A DNA stretch of 64,000 bases from assembly GCF_047663525.1 (NCBI RefSeq), contig NC_092590.1, positions 15,272,001 to 15,336,000 of the forward strand, written 5' to 3'. Origin of the DNA: Anas platyrhynchos (taxonomy: Eukaryota; Chordata; Aves; Anseriformes; Anatidae). Below are positions 37,652-46,900 of this stretch, piece after piece. The position numbers and the translations under genes were made by a program. Positions within the stretch are counted from its first letter, which is position 1. Each line of letters starts with the position of its first letter. The notes beneath the pieces are model-generated. The model had not been told where the DNA came from. It ran no database searches and saw nothing but the letters and a program-made list of their open reading frames with translations.

Positions 37652-37691
37652 TCGGCAGAGGAGAGGCTGCAGTTCCTGCCAGCTAGGGATG
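37652..37691 (+). other. HOPX: Probable HOPX 5' UTR exon
   Basis: The segment downstream of the TATA box ends at GGGATG followed by GTGAGG, a good donor; the matching acceptor is TCTCTCTGCAG before 37918. The start is estimated from the TATA position. A second possible donor, AAAGTGAGG, lies at about 37734. Confidence 0.45.
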
Positions 37692-37943
37692 GTGAGGCGG
37701 CTCGGCTGGGAGTATTGCTGCCACAGCCAGGAAAGTGAGGCAGGTGCTGCTGGCAGGGGACAGGGCTCCCAGCAGAGACCTTCAGGGAGTTGTGCCCTGC
37801 CACAGCCAGAGGCCACTGGGGAAGAGGGAGCTGGTGGTGACTGGGATGCCTGGAGCTCAGCGAGTACAGACCTCGTGTCCACTTGGTCTTGGCAGTAATC
37901 CTGGCCTCTCTCTGCAGTGCCTGGCCCCATAGCCCAGAAGGAA

Positions 37944-38087
37944 ATGGACGCCGAAAAGCCAGTGACTCCCACCGAGGAGCAGCTGGAGATCCTGGAGTAC
38001 AACTTCTGCAAGGTGAACAAGCATCCCGACCCCACCACGCTGTGCCTCATTGCAGCTGAAACTGGTCTTTCCGAGGAGCAGACCCTG
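37944..38087 (+). CDS. HOPX: HOPX coding exon 1
   Basis: Encodes residues 1-48. The exon itself starts at 37918 after TCTCTCTGCAG and ends before the donor GTGAGTGTG. The first 26 nt are 5' UTR. Confidence 0.97.
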
Positions 38088-40806
38088 GTGAGTGTGCACC
38101 CCTCACCCCCACCTTAACACCAGCTCTGCTTCCCTTGCATGCCTCTGTGCCCCACAAGCTCTCCACAAGCCTCCTGCCTACTCTGCCCCTGCATCTCCAA
38201 AGCCCCTTCCCCTGTAATTACAGCCCCTTTGGCCCACAGCCACGGCTTTCCACATAGCAGCCTGGTGCCCCACTGGGTTCCTTGTGGTCCCTTTGCCCCC
38301 GAGCCCCAGACCCAGCCTGGACCGGGAGGCCAAGCTAGTGCTCCTTGTAGCCAGAGCAAGGGCATCTGCCATGTGTCACTGCCTCTCGGGCCATTAATTT
38401 ACACCTGTGCACACTGTCCTTTCCATCCAACCCATTTCTGACAGTCCCAAGTGCCCACACAACTGCTGGCTTTGTAGCTGGAAGGAACTACACTCGTTTT
38501 AAAACAGGTGCAGGAGAGATGCAACGCCTGCAGGATGTGCTGTGGGACACATGGGCTGTGCTCGCTTCCCATTACTGTAATTCTTTAGTTCATCATCCCT
38601 GAGTGCACATCTTGGGCAGGTCTGTCAGCCTCTCCAGGAGAGGCAGAGGCCTCCACGTGTTCATTCACACAGACAGGCTGCCACTGCCAGGGACTCGCAT
38701 CTGGCTACCTGCAGGCTGAGCTGGGAGCCAAAGGAGAACAGCTCCTTGCAGCCTGCAGATTGCAGTGCAGCTCTGGTTTTGATGCAGGTGTTGAATAAAC
38801 TCCTAGCCCCATGGTGTGTTTCAGGGTTATAGAAAAGAAATCAAACAGAAAAAAATGTTCGCAGCATTTTGGAGCAAGCTGCCAAGTCTGGCTCTCCCTT
38901 AGCAAAGCCCATGAATATGAGAGTCAAGCAGACAATGCCAGCATTTAATCTGTTGCTGGGAAGGATGGTGGGTGTAACTGATCATCCCAGGCTGGAGTGA
39001 AAAAGGAGATACCCTCCCCTACTGACAGATATTTTTGTCTAGCACCAGGTGTACAGGTGTTTTGAGGCAGCAGCCCTGAAACACCTTAGAAATGTCATTG
39101 CATTTTATTCCCCCTAGAGCAGGTTGTAAACTTGGGCCACATATGCCCAGAACCCCTCTGAAGATGTCTTAAAATCAGCCTTTCTTCTTCCACAAATCCA
39201 GAGTGCCTCTGGATATCTGGAGATAAAGGTCATGGTAGGGACAGGATGAAGACCGGCGTGGTGAGCTGCAAAGTGCCTGCATTGCGTATGACACAGAATC
39301 ACCCCTCCTGGCATCTGGAGTGCTTTGCCAGCCAGATATAGCAACCGCTTTAATACCAGTAAAAACGAAATGCAGAGAGGTACGGAGTCAACAGGACACG
39401 GTGGTTTAGGGCAGGAAGCGAAATGATTGGGAGGAGATCAGATGGGCAATCATCTAGCTGGATGTGGTCCAAGGCAGCACCAGTGCAAGAGGGACACTTC
39501 TGTGCACCACAGTTGTATCATTAGTGACGGTAACAGCTTCAGAAATAGCCATGAACAAATATAGCAACAAAACGAGCAGCAACAAAGCAAGTTGTAGAAG
39601 TCATAGGCACATTTCCAGCGACAAGCCTGAGCTGTGCTTCCAGCACAGGCGAGTTATGCCTCTCTTCTTATGGAGCTAGCATGGCTTTCTTTATCTACCC
39701 CCATTGCATCCCGCATTTCAAATTGCAGCTGTGTCGAAGTGGCATCAGCAGATCTTGGCTTAGGGATGCCAAGTCACTATAGAATAACATAACCATTCAT
39801 ATTATTTGAAGAATAAGATAACTTTTAACCCATTTAAAAAATCTATTTGTCCTTAAGTCTGCAGAGAGACACTATGTTTCTCTCTCATCCTTTCTGAAGC
39901 AGGTTACCTTTTGGTTCTGTCAGTTTTGGACCTGTGGTGATTGCTTCAATGCTCCGGCCACTTAAACAGATGCCATCCTGCTTAGCCAATCTCTTACTCT
40001 GTTTGCAAGAAAAATCTGGACTCACAGCAATAAAATGGTTGCCAAGGTCTGGAGTGAGCAAGGCTTAAAAGAAGTGCACACATAGATGATAGACCATTTG
40101 GTCAGGAGAGAATCATAGAATCACAAAGGTTGGAAAAGCCCTCCAAGATCATCTGTTCCAACCATCCCCCTACCACCACTGTCACCCACTAAACCATGTC
40201 CCCAAGCACCACGTCCAACCTTTCCTTGAACATCCCCAGGGATGGTGACTCCACCACCTCCCTGGGCAACCCGTCCCAGTGCCTGACTGCTCTTTCTGAG
40301 AAGAAATGTCTCCTCATTTCCAACCTGAACCTCCTCTGCCGCAGCTTGAGGCCATTCCCTCTGGTCCTATCACCGGTTACCTGTGAGAAGAGGCCAACCC
40401 CCAGCTCCCCACAGCTTCCTTTCAGGCAGTTGCAGAGAGCAATAAGGTCGCCCCTGAGCCTCCTCTTCTCCAGACCAAACACCCCCAGCTCCCCCAGCCG
40501 CTCCTCACAGGCCTTGTGCTCCAGGCCCTTCACCAGCTTCGTAGCCCTGCTCTGGACACGCTCCGGGGCCTCGATGTCCTTCTGGTAGTGAGGAGCCCAA
40601 AGCTGAACACAGTGCTCAAGGTGCGGCCTCATCAGAGCTGAACACAGGGCTGTCCTGCTGCCTCCGACCCACCCAGGAGCACTCAGCCCAGTGCTCTCAG
40701 TTGCGTTTTGTTCTTTTTTTCCCTCCAGAAATGGTTCAAGCAGCGCCTGGCACAGTGGAGGAAGTCTGAAGGGCTGCCCTCAGAAAGCGGCTCTGTCAGG
40801 GACTAG
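37944..40806 (+). CDS. HOPX: HOPX, homeodomain-only protein (2 coding exons)
   Basis: Coding exons 37944-38087 (48 codons) and 40729-40806 (25 codons plus TAG) join in phase 0 to the classic 73-residue HOPX protein. It starts [20 protein letters not shown] and ends SGSVRD. Nearly the whole protein is one atypical homeodomain: helix 1 about residues 10-25, helix 2 about 30-40, helix 3 about 44-60 ([15 protein letters not shown]). Helix 3 keeps the WF core residues but lacks the residues normally needed for DNA contact. HOPX is known as a nuclear cofactor of SRF and HDAC complexes in heart, lung and stem cells. A GTG at 37917 would extend the frame, but it overlaps the acceptor AG, so the ATG at 37944 is chosen. 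Confidence 0.98.
38088..40728 (+). other. HOPX: HOPX coding intron
   Basis: A GT-AG intron of about 2.6 kb carrying a minus-strand CR1 copy in its 3' part (see 40109-40655). The rest is unique sequence with no recognisable gene. Confidence 0.9.
40109..40655 (-). mobile_element. CR1 LINE, 5'-truncated, antisense in the HOPX intron
   Basis: Read on the minus strand, 40189-40632 is an open frame of 147 codons matching the C-terminal part of CR1 ORF2 (endonuclease/reverse transcriptase polyprotein), followed by a short 3' tail ending in the diagnostic TGATTCTATGATT. The uninterrupted frame suggests a fairly young insertion. The 5' part of the element is missing, as usual for CR1, so it cannot move by itself. 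Confidence 0.92.
40729..40806 (+). CDS. HOPX: HOPX coding exon 2
   Basis: Follows the pyrimidine tract TTCTTTTTTTCCCTCCAG. Encodes homeodomain helix 3 and the tail, then TAG. Confidence 0.98.
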   Translation, partial: KWFKQRLAQWRKSEGLPSESGSVRD

Positions 40807-41345
40807 AGGATGCTGCTCCGGTCTCCGTGCCTGCTGTAAATGATGGCAACGATGTTCAGAGTGGGTTTCCTGTTGCAGAAAGTTTTGAGATGCAAAATAA
40901 TGCCCTGGTATTTAACGTAATGTTTATTTATAGAAAAAAAATGCTATATATATAAAATATATATGTATATGTGTATACAGCTTCTGGTGGTTGCATAACC
41001 AGTTCAATGATTCTTATCCATTAACAGAGCTGCACAGGCCAGGCCATCTCATGCCCTTGTCAGCTGCTACGAAAGGTTCAAGTACAGGAGGCATGAAGAC
41101 AGATTTATTTTCTTTATGATTTAGTGTACAGAACATCCTGAGAGGAGGGCAATTGGAAAACGTGACGTGTTGTTTGTGGGGTCTTGGTGAGCTTAAGATG
41201 CCCAAGATGTTTGGATATTGCCAAACCAAGTATCCAGATCATAATCAGATCAAGACACGATGAATGTATTTTTGTTACAGGACACCAAAGGGCGAGAACT
41301 GGTCTTTTCTTTATCCAATGTGTAAATAAAAACCAAAGACTTTTG
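40807..41345 (+). other. HOPX: HOPX 3' UTR
   Basis: About 540 nt between the stop codon and the predicted cleavage site. It holds a TATA-rich tract at about 40944-40980. Confidence 0.75.
41325..41330 (+). terminator. HOPX: Poly(A) signal of HOPX
   Basis: AATAAA followed 20-30 nt later by a G/T-rich stretch. Confidence 0.75.
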
Positions 41346-41947
41346 GTGAGAGGAGCTGTGTTATGTCCCTGTCTGTGCTCCCTGCCCCAGTAATAGAAGA
41401 CAAACCCAGCTGGGATGACATTTCGCTAGGGCAGCCTCAAGCAGCCACCCTGGGTTTTCCCTGTTGCCACAGGGAGAGCCTGAAGAGGTGGGCAACCTCC
41501 TCTTCTAGGGCACCCACAGCAGCCCACACAGCCCCACACACATCCCAGGCCCTGGGGTGGCAGAGGCTGGTGGTAATAAGTAGTGCAGGACAGTACATGG
41601 GCGAAAAAATAACTCACACCATTACCCAGTGACCCTGTTTCTGTCACAATCACATAACTTTGAGTGCCACTAAGATCTCTAAACTTTAGCAAACATTTTG
41701 AAACCCAAGGTCAGGAGCTGCATTGCATCACCCTGCACGGCGTCAGCCTTAGTTTGCTACACTTATGGGAAGGAACAGTTCCTATGCTAGCCTCCCCCAA
41801 CAGTTATTTCATTACTTCTTTGACTTTTAGGGCAAAACGAGAGTGATAAACCCCAGACACAATCCTCCCTAAGGGAAGAAGCTTCCCACATTAGGTCAAA
41901 TTCTGCTCTTTTCCCCAGTAAGCATTTTGTTCTTAAGGCATGACTAT
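41346..41947. other. Short tail-to-tail spacer between HOPX and THEGL
   Basis: About 600 bp separate the two convergent 3' ends. I see no gene or repeat here. Confidence 0.75.
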
Positions 41948-41953
41948 TTTATT
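41948..41953 (-). terminator. THEGL: Poly(A) signal of THEGL
   Basis: TTTATT on the plus strand, i.e. AATAAA on the minus strand, about 180 nt past the THEGL stop codon. Confidence 0.65.
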
Positions 41954-42131
41954 TAACTGCCCAAGTTACCCCGGTAAAAGGCAGCTGCTTGTCAGAAAGC
42001 ACTCTTGCTGGGTGCTGCCTCTGCACTGCATGTCCGTGAGGTTTTCCAGCTGCAGCAAAACCCAAAGCAGGTGATCTTCCAAGGGGTGGTGGGGGCAGGC
42101 AGCAAGAGCAGTAGCGTGTTTCTGAGGAAGC

Positions 42132-42246
42132 TTAGCGCTTAATGGGACGAGCCAGCTCTTGGATCCGAGCAGAACAAGTTGCCTTCTTCGCACTCTCCTT
42201 CACCGTGAAGGCATCGGGGTTGAAATGAGTCAAGTCCATAGGAGGC
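42132..42246 (-). CDS. THEGL: THEGL last coding exon
   Basis: Acceptor CTCCCTCAG. Encodes PPMDLTHFNPDAFTVKESAK and a final THEG repeat (ARIQELARPIKR) before TAA. Phase fits exactly with the exon ending at 42828. Confidence 0.88.
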
Positions 42247-44711
42247 CTGAGGGAGTGAGGACAGAGCAGGTCACACCAGGCTCTCAGAGCTTCCTGCTGA
42301 CATCTCCACCCAGGTCTTGCCTGTCCCTATCAAAGGAGGAAAAAAAGCAGCGTTGCCTCCACTGCTGTCATCAGGACACTAGCGAGAGGAGGAACTCCCT
42401 TTCCCACTGAAGCTATCACAGCTGCCAAGCGTGCCCTCAGCCTCTGAGGAACATCCCACCCAGAATTTCCTACAGCCTGGGCTGAGGCCAGCTACACCAT
42501 GCTGGGCAAAAGGAAGGTGCTGTACTTCACCGTGTGTCAGATGGTTGATTTTTTTTTTTAATTGCAATTAATAATTGAGATGTTACAACCAGTAATTCCT
42601 ACTAGTATTGAGAAGTTCTTATTCCTTCTTTTTCAGTTCTCCTTCAACCTCAAAGATGCTTTTGAAACTAAAATTCCTGTAGCACTGACACATCCAACCA
42701 TGTAAAACCCAGGCCTTTGGGGAGCTGACAAACAGGGCTCAATTACGTGTGTCAAACCCAACAAGGCGCCACAGCACTAAAGGGGATGACAACTGAGCCT
42801 TGCCCACGGCAGGGGAGCAGTGCCTACCTTTTACGAGGCTGGGCCAGCTCTACAAGCCTTGGTGTGGCCACTGCCTGTTTCGCAGCCTTTGACACTGGCC
42901 ACTGAGCATCGCGTGGGGGCATGTAGTCAGGGTGCAGTCTTTTTGCCCGAGCCAGCTCTATGGTCCGAGGGCTCGCAACGGCCTGCAGAGCGAACTTGGA
43001 AACCTGTGGGAGAATGGGGAGGAAGGTCCTCACAGCTTCCCCAGGAAGCACCTCACAGGTGCTTCTAGCATCCAAGAACAACCAACCTGCAGCTCAGTGT
43101 ACCCAGGTTCACGGCGACTGGTCACGCACAGGTGGGACATGGTCCCATCCACAGCTATCTGGCACCAGACAAGCTGCAGAAGAAGAACCTACTGCCTAAG
43201 CAGTCCCCCAACCTGTCCTCCTGTCCCACTCTGCTGCCCAAGAAGTGACTACATCAGCCCCACAGACAGCAAAACATCCAGGGCTGCTATGAAGAGAGCT
43301 AGTGGCTCATGCCCCACAGAGGTGTTTTTGGTTTTTTTGGGGGGGAGTGGGTTACAGCAGAGGAAAATGCCCCCGCATGCTTGGAAACTGAGCTCAAGGC
43401 TGACTACTGGTACACCCCACCCAAACCCCCAGCTCTAGTCAAACCAGCAACCACCCCATGCTGCAGAAGCCCTTTCCTCAACCAGGAAGAGGAAATAAAA
43501 GGGGCACCAAAACTTAGCACTCTTCAGTGCCTCTTCATTTTGGAAGTCGAGCACTCAGGGTGGCTATGTTCCCGTAGCCCTTTCTTCCCTGCTGCAGACA
43601 GCCCCTGCTCCCATCACCAGCACAGCGTGGTGGCTCTTAGCAGCACGGAACTGCCCATGGTGCAACCCAGGCAGGCAAGAAGATGGCACCTTCCCTTTCC
43701 CTTGTTGAGACAGCACCATCTGAGCTGCAGCCTTCCCCAGAACGTGCGTTACTGACCTGCCACTGACCTGCCATGGTGTTTGCTGGAGTCTTGCTCAGGT
43801 TTGGCTATTGCCACTCTTCTTGGTGATGGCTGAGCTGTTGCAGCTTCCCTTGAGAGGGTCCAGATTGTCTCTTGGTTTCTCCACACAAGCCTAGCAAGAA
43901 CACCAAGGGTGTGAAATGCGCCTTTAGAAATACATACAAACGTGAAATGTCCTTAGTGGGATCGTTTTTCCTGCCTAGGGTGGGACACACTCACAGTCCC
44001 TATGGCTCCCCACAGCTGTGAAGCGCTGCTGCCTTTCCCTGAGCACTCACCTTCCTCAGCACTGAATTCCCTAATGCTGTGCAGGTGAGTTGCTGTCACC
44101 TCAAAACAGAAAAGAGGCTTCAAGCAACGCATCTGTTTTCACAGCTCCCAGTGGATGTGCAAAAAGGGTCATTTCGTTCCGTCTCTGAAACCCCTGCAGG
44201 AGTTTCATGATTGCATTTTTCTTGCCTCACCGTTACCACCTAGCCACGCCACAGGTATGACAGCAGAAACAATAACAACGTTACGGTCAGGGTGTGCCAT
44301 GGAAAGTGGGTGAGGTTTTCCAGTACGTTAGTGGTTAGTCTCCCAAGCCCAGGGCAAATTAGGAGTTGCTCATCCCCCATGGAGAACGGACAGCATGAAC
44401 TCTCCCATGGTGGGAGAGGGTACCAGAGCAGTCCCAAGAGGGGACAGCAGCATCGTGGGTTTGTGGAGCCTTTCTGGAGCACGGTGACACCCGTGGTGGG
44501 GTGATTCAACGTGGCTCAGCTTGTTGAGCCATAGCTTGGCCCCATTCTCAGAGTCACGAGTGCTTTTGGGGGGGAAGCACTGGCATGACAAAGCCAGCGA
44601 GTCCCTGGTGGCCAAGGCCCTGTCAGGCCCCGGTCCTCAAGCCAGGCTCTCTGGGTGCGCTCTCACCTGGGACTGTTTGCACAAGGCCTGGGTTCTGCCA
44701 GTTCTTGTACC
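42132..44711 (-). CDS. THEGL: THEGL/SPMAP2L, THEG-repeat sperm protein (partial model, 4 exons)
   Basis: Four exons support a THEG-like protein on the minus strand: 44667-44711, 43768-43890, 42828-43003 and 42132-42246. Each carries the repeat signature Pro-Arg-x-x-x-Leu-Ala-x-Pro, for example ATPRLVELAQPRK, ARIQELARPIKR and PSPRRVAIAKPE, often preceded by W-x-(V/L)-S-(K/R)-x-A. The protein ends ELARPIKR then TAA. Position between ARL9 and HOPX matches human THEGL. Exons 44711 and 43890 join in phase 2, and the last two join in phase 2, but 43768 (phase 2) cannot join 43003 (phase 0) directly, so at least one exon near 43.0-43.7 kb is unresolved. The N-terminal exons, toward 44.8-48.1 kb, are not identified. 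Family function: testis-expressed, linked to the sperm tail. Confidence 0.8.
42828..43003 (-). CDS. THEGL: THEGL penultimate exon with two THEG repeats
   Basis: 176 nt from the acceptor TCTCCCACAG to the donor GTAGGC. Two repeats are visible: VSKFALQAVASPRTIELARA and VSKAAKQAVATPRLVELAQP, separated by a KRLHPDY...W segment. This is the strongest evidence for the family. Confidence 0.93.
43768..43890 (-). CDS. THEGL: THEGL internal exon with one THEG repeat
   Basis: 123 nt between TTCTTGCTAG and GTCAGT. Encodes TIWTLSREAATAQPSPRRVA and IAKPE, following the repeat pattern W-x-(V/L)-S-x-x-A. A second GTCAGT donor lies 10 nt downstream. Confidence 0.65.
44667..44711 (-). CDS. THEGL: THEGL short internal exon (probable)
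   Basis: 45 nt between the acceptor CACTTCTGGCAG and the donor GTGAGAG. Encodes VQELAEPRPCANSPR, which matches the last part of a THEG repeat, and joins in phase to 43890. Short length makes it less certain. Confidence 0.55.
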
Positions 44712-45799
44712 CTGCCAGAAGTGCAGAAATGGACAGACGTGTCCTTAAACACCCAGTTAAATCAACAAAGCATGCAACAACTACTGCTGTACTCAAAGCC
44801 ATAACGCTCTCTCGAATACCCACATCTGTACCTCCACCCTGCGCAAGAGTGTGTTTAAGGACCTCTCTCCAAGCAACCTTCCTTCTCTTTAACCTGGTGA
44901 TCTCACCAGGATTTTGGGCTCTCTCTCAGACTGCAGAGCCACAAATCTGTGTGTCTGTTCTCACTGCAGGCAACACAAACCTTCTGCGACACGACGAGGA
45001 AAAGGGGAATGTACTTCTCTGCTTCACAGCTTGCCACGCAACCCCAGCATGTAGGAGATGGACAAACAAACAGCTGGTACCAGCAGTCCCACTGGTTACC
45101 AAAAGGTACCATGGAGGCAGCACGCTTCCAACTGTCCGCTGACAGACAATGGTCAGTGCTTTGGGGACACCCCTGTGGTTTCTCCGATGGTACCAAAGCC
45201 TCTAGTGGGACACAGCAGCAGCAAATACTTACCAAAGAGCACCACGAGGACCTGGTGCTGACAGGCTGCTGCCAGGGCATCCTCACTCCACACTCCCTCC
45301 CTCGCAAGGTGCCTGCTGATTTATCTCCGTCACACCTAACCAAGCTCCCCGGGATCTCGGTGGGAATGCCCGGGGGATGTTGGCCCCCTGCCTCCAGCTC
45401 AAGATGGGACATGCTCAGGACGGCAGCACTCGTCTCAGGAGCTCCAAACCAGTTTCAGCAGCTTCAGCCAAGCGGCTCTCCAAAGGCTCATTGTTTTTCC
45501 CCCCCGCAGACAGCACAGATCCACCACACAGTCGCATCCAAACTCAGCACCAATAGACATATCCCCACGCATGCATCTTCAGCAGTTCTGCAACCTGAGG
45601 GAATTGAGCAACCTCTCTGACGAAGGGAGAGTCCCAGGGCAGCCTCTGCCATTTGGTCCTGCTTTTGCTTTCCAGCCGGGGAAATGAGGCCTTGCTGCAG
45701 CCAGGCACAGAAATACCTTCCTTCTGCTGCCTGATGGCAGTCGATCTCATTGCTTAAAAGGTCCCAACTGCCTATGAAATCAACCCCTTGTAAAGCAAA
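44712..45799. other. Probable 5' part of THEGL, exons not resolved
   Basis: By synteny the missing N-terminal THEGL exons should lie in or beyond this interval. A minus-strand frame from 45412 ends at a near-perfect donor (CTTTG then GTAAGTATT, near 45233), but I see no THEG repeat in it. Confidence 0.35.
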
Positions 45800-46900
45800 T
45801 TAGAATTAGAATAGTTCAGCTGAAAAGAACTGAAAATGATAATTGAGTCCCAACTGCCTCATCACTAAACTGAAATTAAAGCACATTATTGAGGGCATTA
45901 TCCAAGTGCCTCGAACACTGACAGGCTTGGAGCATCAACCAGCATGCTAGGAAGCCTCTTCCAGTGTTTCACAACCCTCACAGTCAAAAAAAGATTTCCT
46001 AATGTCCAGTCTGAACCTCCCAGCACCAGTCCCTTTCTGCTGAGCTGCTCTTTGGTCACTCGCCTCCCAGGCTGTACTCATGGCTGGCATTGCAGAACAC
46101 AGGTGCAGAACACAGCATTTTCCTTTGACCTTGATGCTGTTGATGATTTTCCAATCTAAATCGCTCTGCAAGGACTCTCCATCCCTCCAGGGAGTCGACA
46201 ACACCTCCCAGTTTAGTATCATCAGTGAACTGGGTAAGGATGCGTTCAACTCCTGCATCCAGAATACTGATTGAAATGCTGAACAGAACCAAACCTAGAA
46301 CTGAGCCCTGGGGAGCGCCACTAGCGACTGTCCACCGGCAAGATGTAGCTCCCTTCACTACAAACCTTTGAGCTCTGCCATTCATTCAGTTCATCACCCA
46401 GCAGTGTGAACCTGTTCGTCTCACAGCTGGACAATTTGTCCGGAAGGATGCCATGAGGGATGGTATCAAAGGCCTTATAAAAAATATAAATGTATTTTTT
46501 AAAGCCTTATAAAATCCAGAAAGATTATAGCCACTGCCTTCCCTTCACATCCATCAAGAGGATGGCTTTACCTTACTAGATCTAATTACTAAGGCAGAAC
46601 TTTCTCTTGATGAAGGCTTGTTGACTACGCATGCTAATAGCTTTGTTCTTTACATGCCTTTCAATATCCTCCAGGATAATCCTCTCCATACCCTTTCTAC
46701 ACACTGAGGTTAGACTAATGGTGCTGGAGTTTCCTGGGTTTTCTTGTCGATAGGTGTAATGTTCACCAGCTTCCAGTCAGCAGGGACCTCTCCAGACTCC
46801 CAAGACCTTTGATAAATTGTTGAGAGGCCCAGTTTTAATATCTGCTGACTCCTTCAGTACTCAGGAGTGAATCCCATCAGGCCCTATGGATTTATGAACA
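45800..46900 (-). mobile_element. Older CR1 LINE, minus orientation, with internal deletion
   Basis: Minus-strand reading gives degenerate CR1 reverse transcriptase (APQGSVLGLVLFSISI, FTDDTKLGGVVDSLEGW) from about 46900 to 46090, then the 3' part at 46070-45800 (antisense TTCCTAATGTCCAGTCTGAA). Frameshifts and stops interrupt it, and the segment joining the two parts is shortened. Inactive. Confidence 0.88.

Noticed and set aside
44903-45620. 169-codon minus and 223-codon plus frames in the THEGL region
   Set aside because: They overlap each other and contain no THEG repeat. The minus frame ends near a good donor, so an exon cannot be ruled out, but I do not list it as coding.
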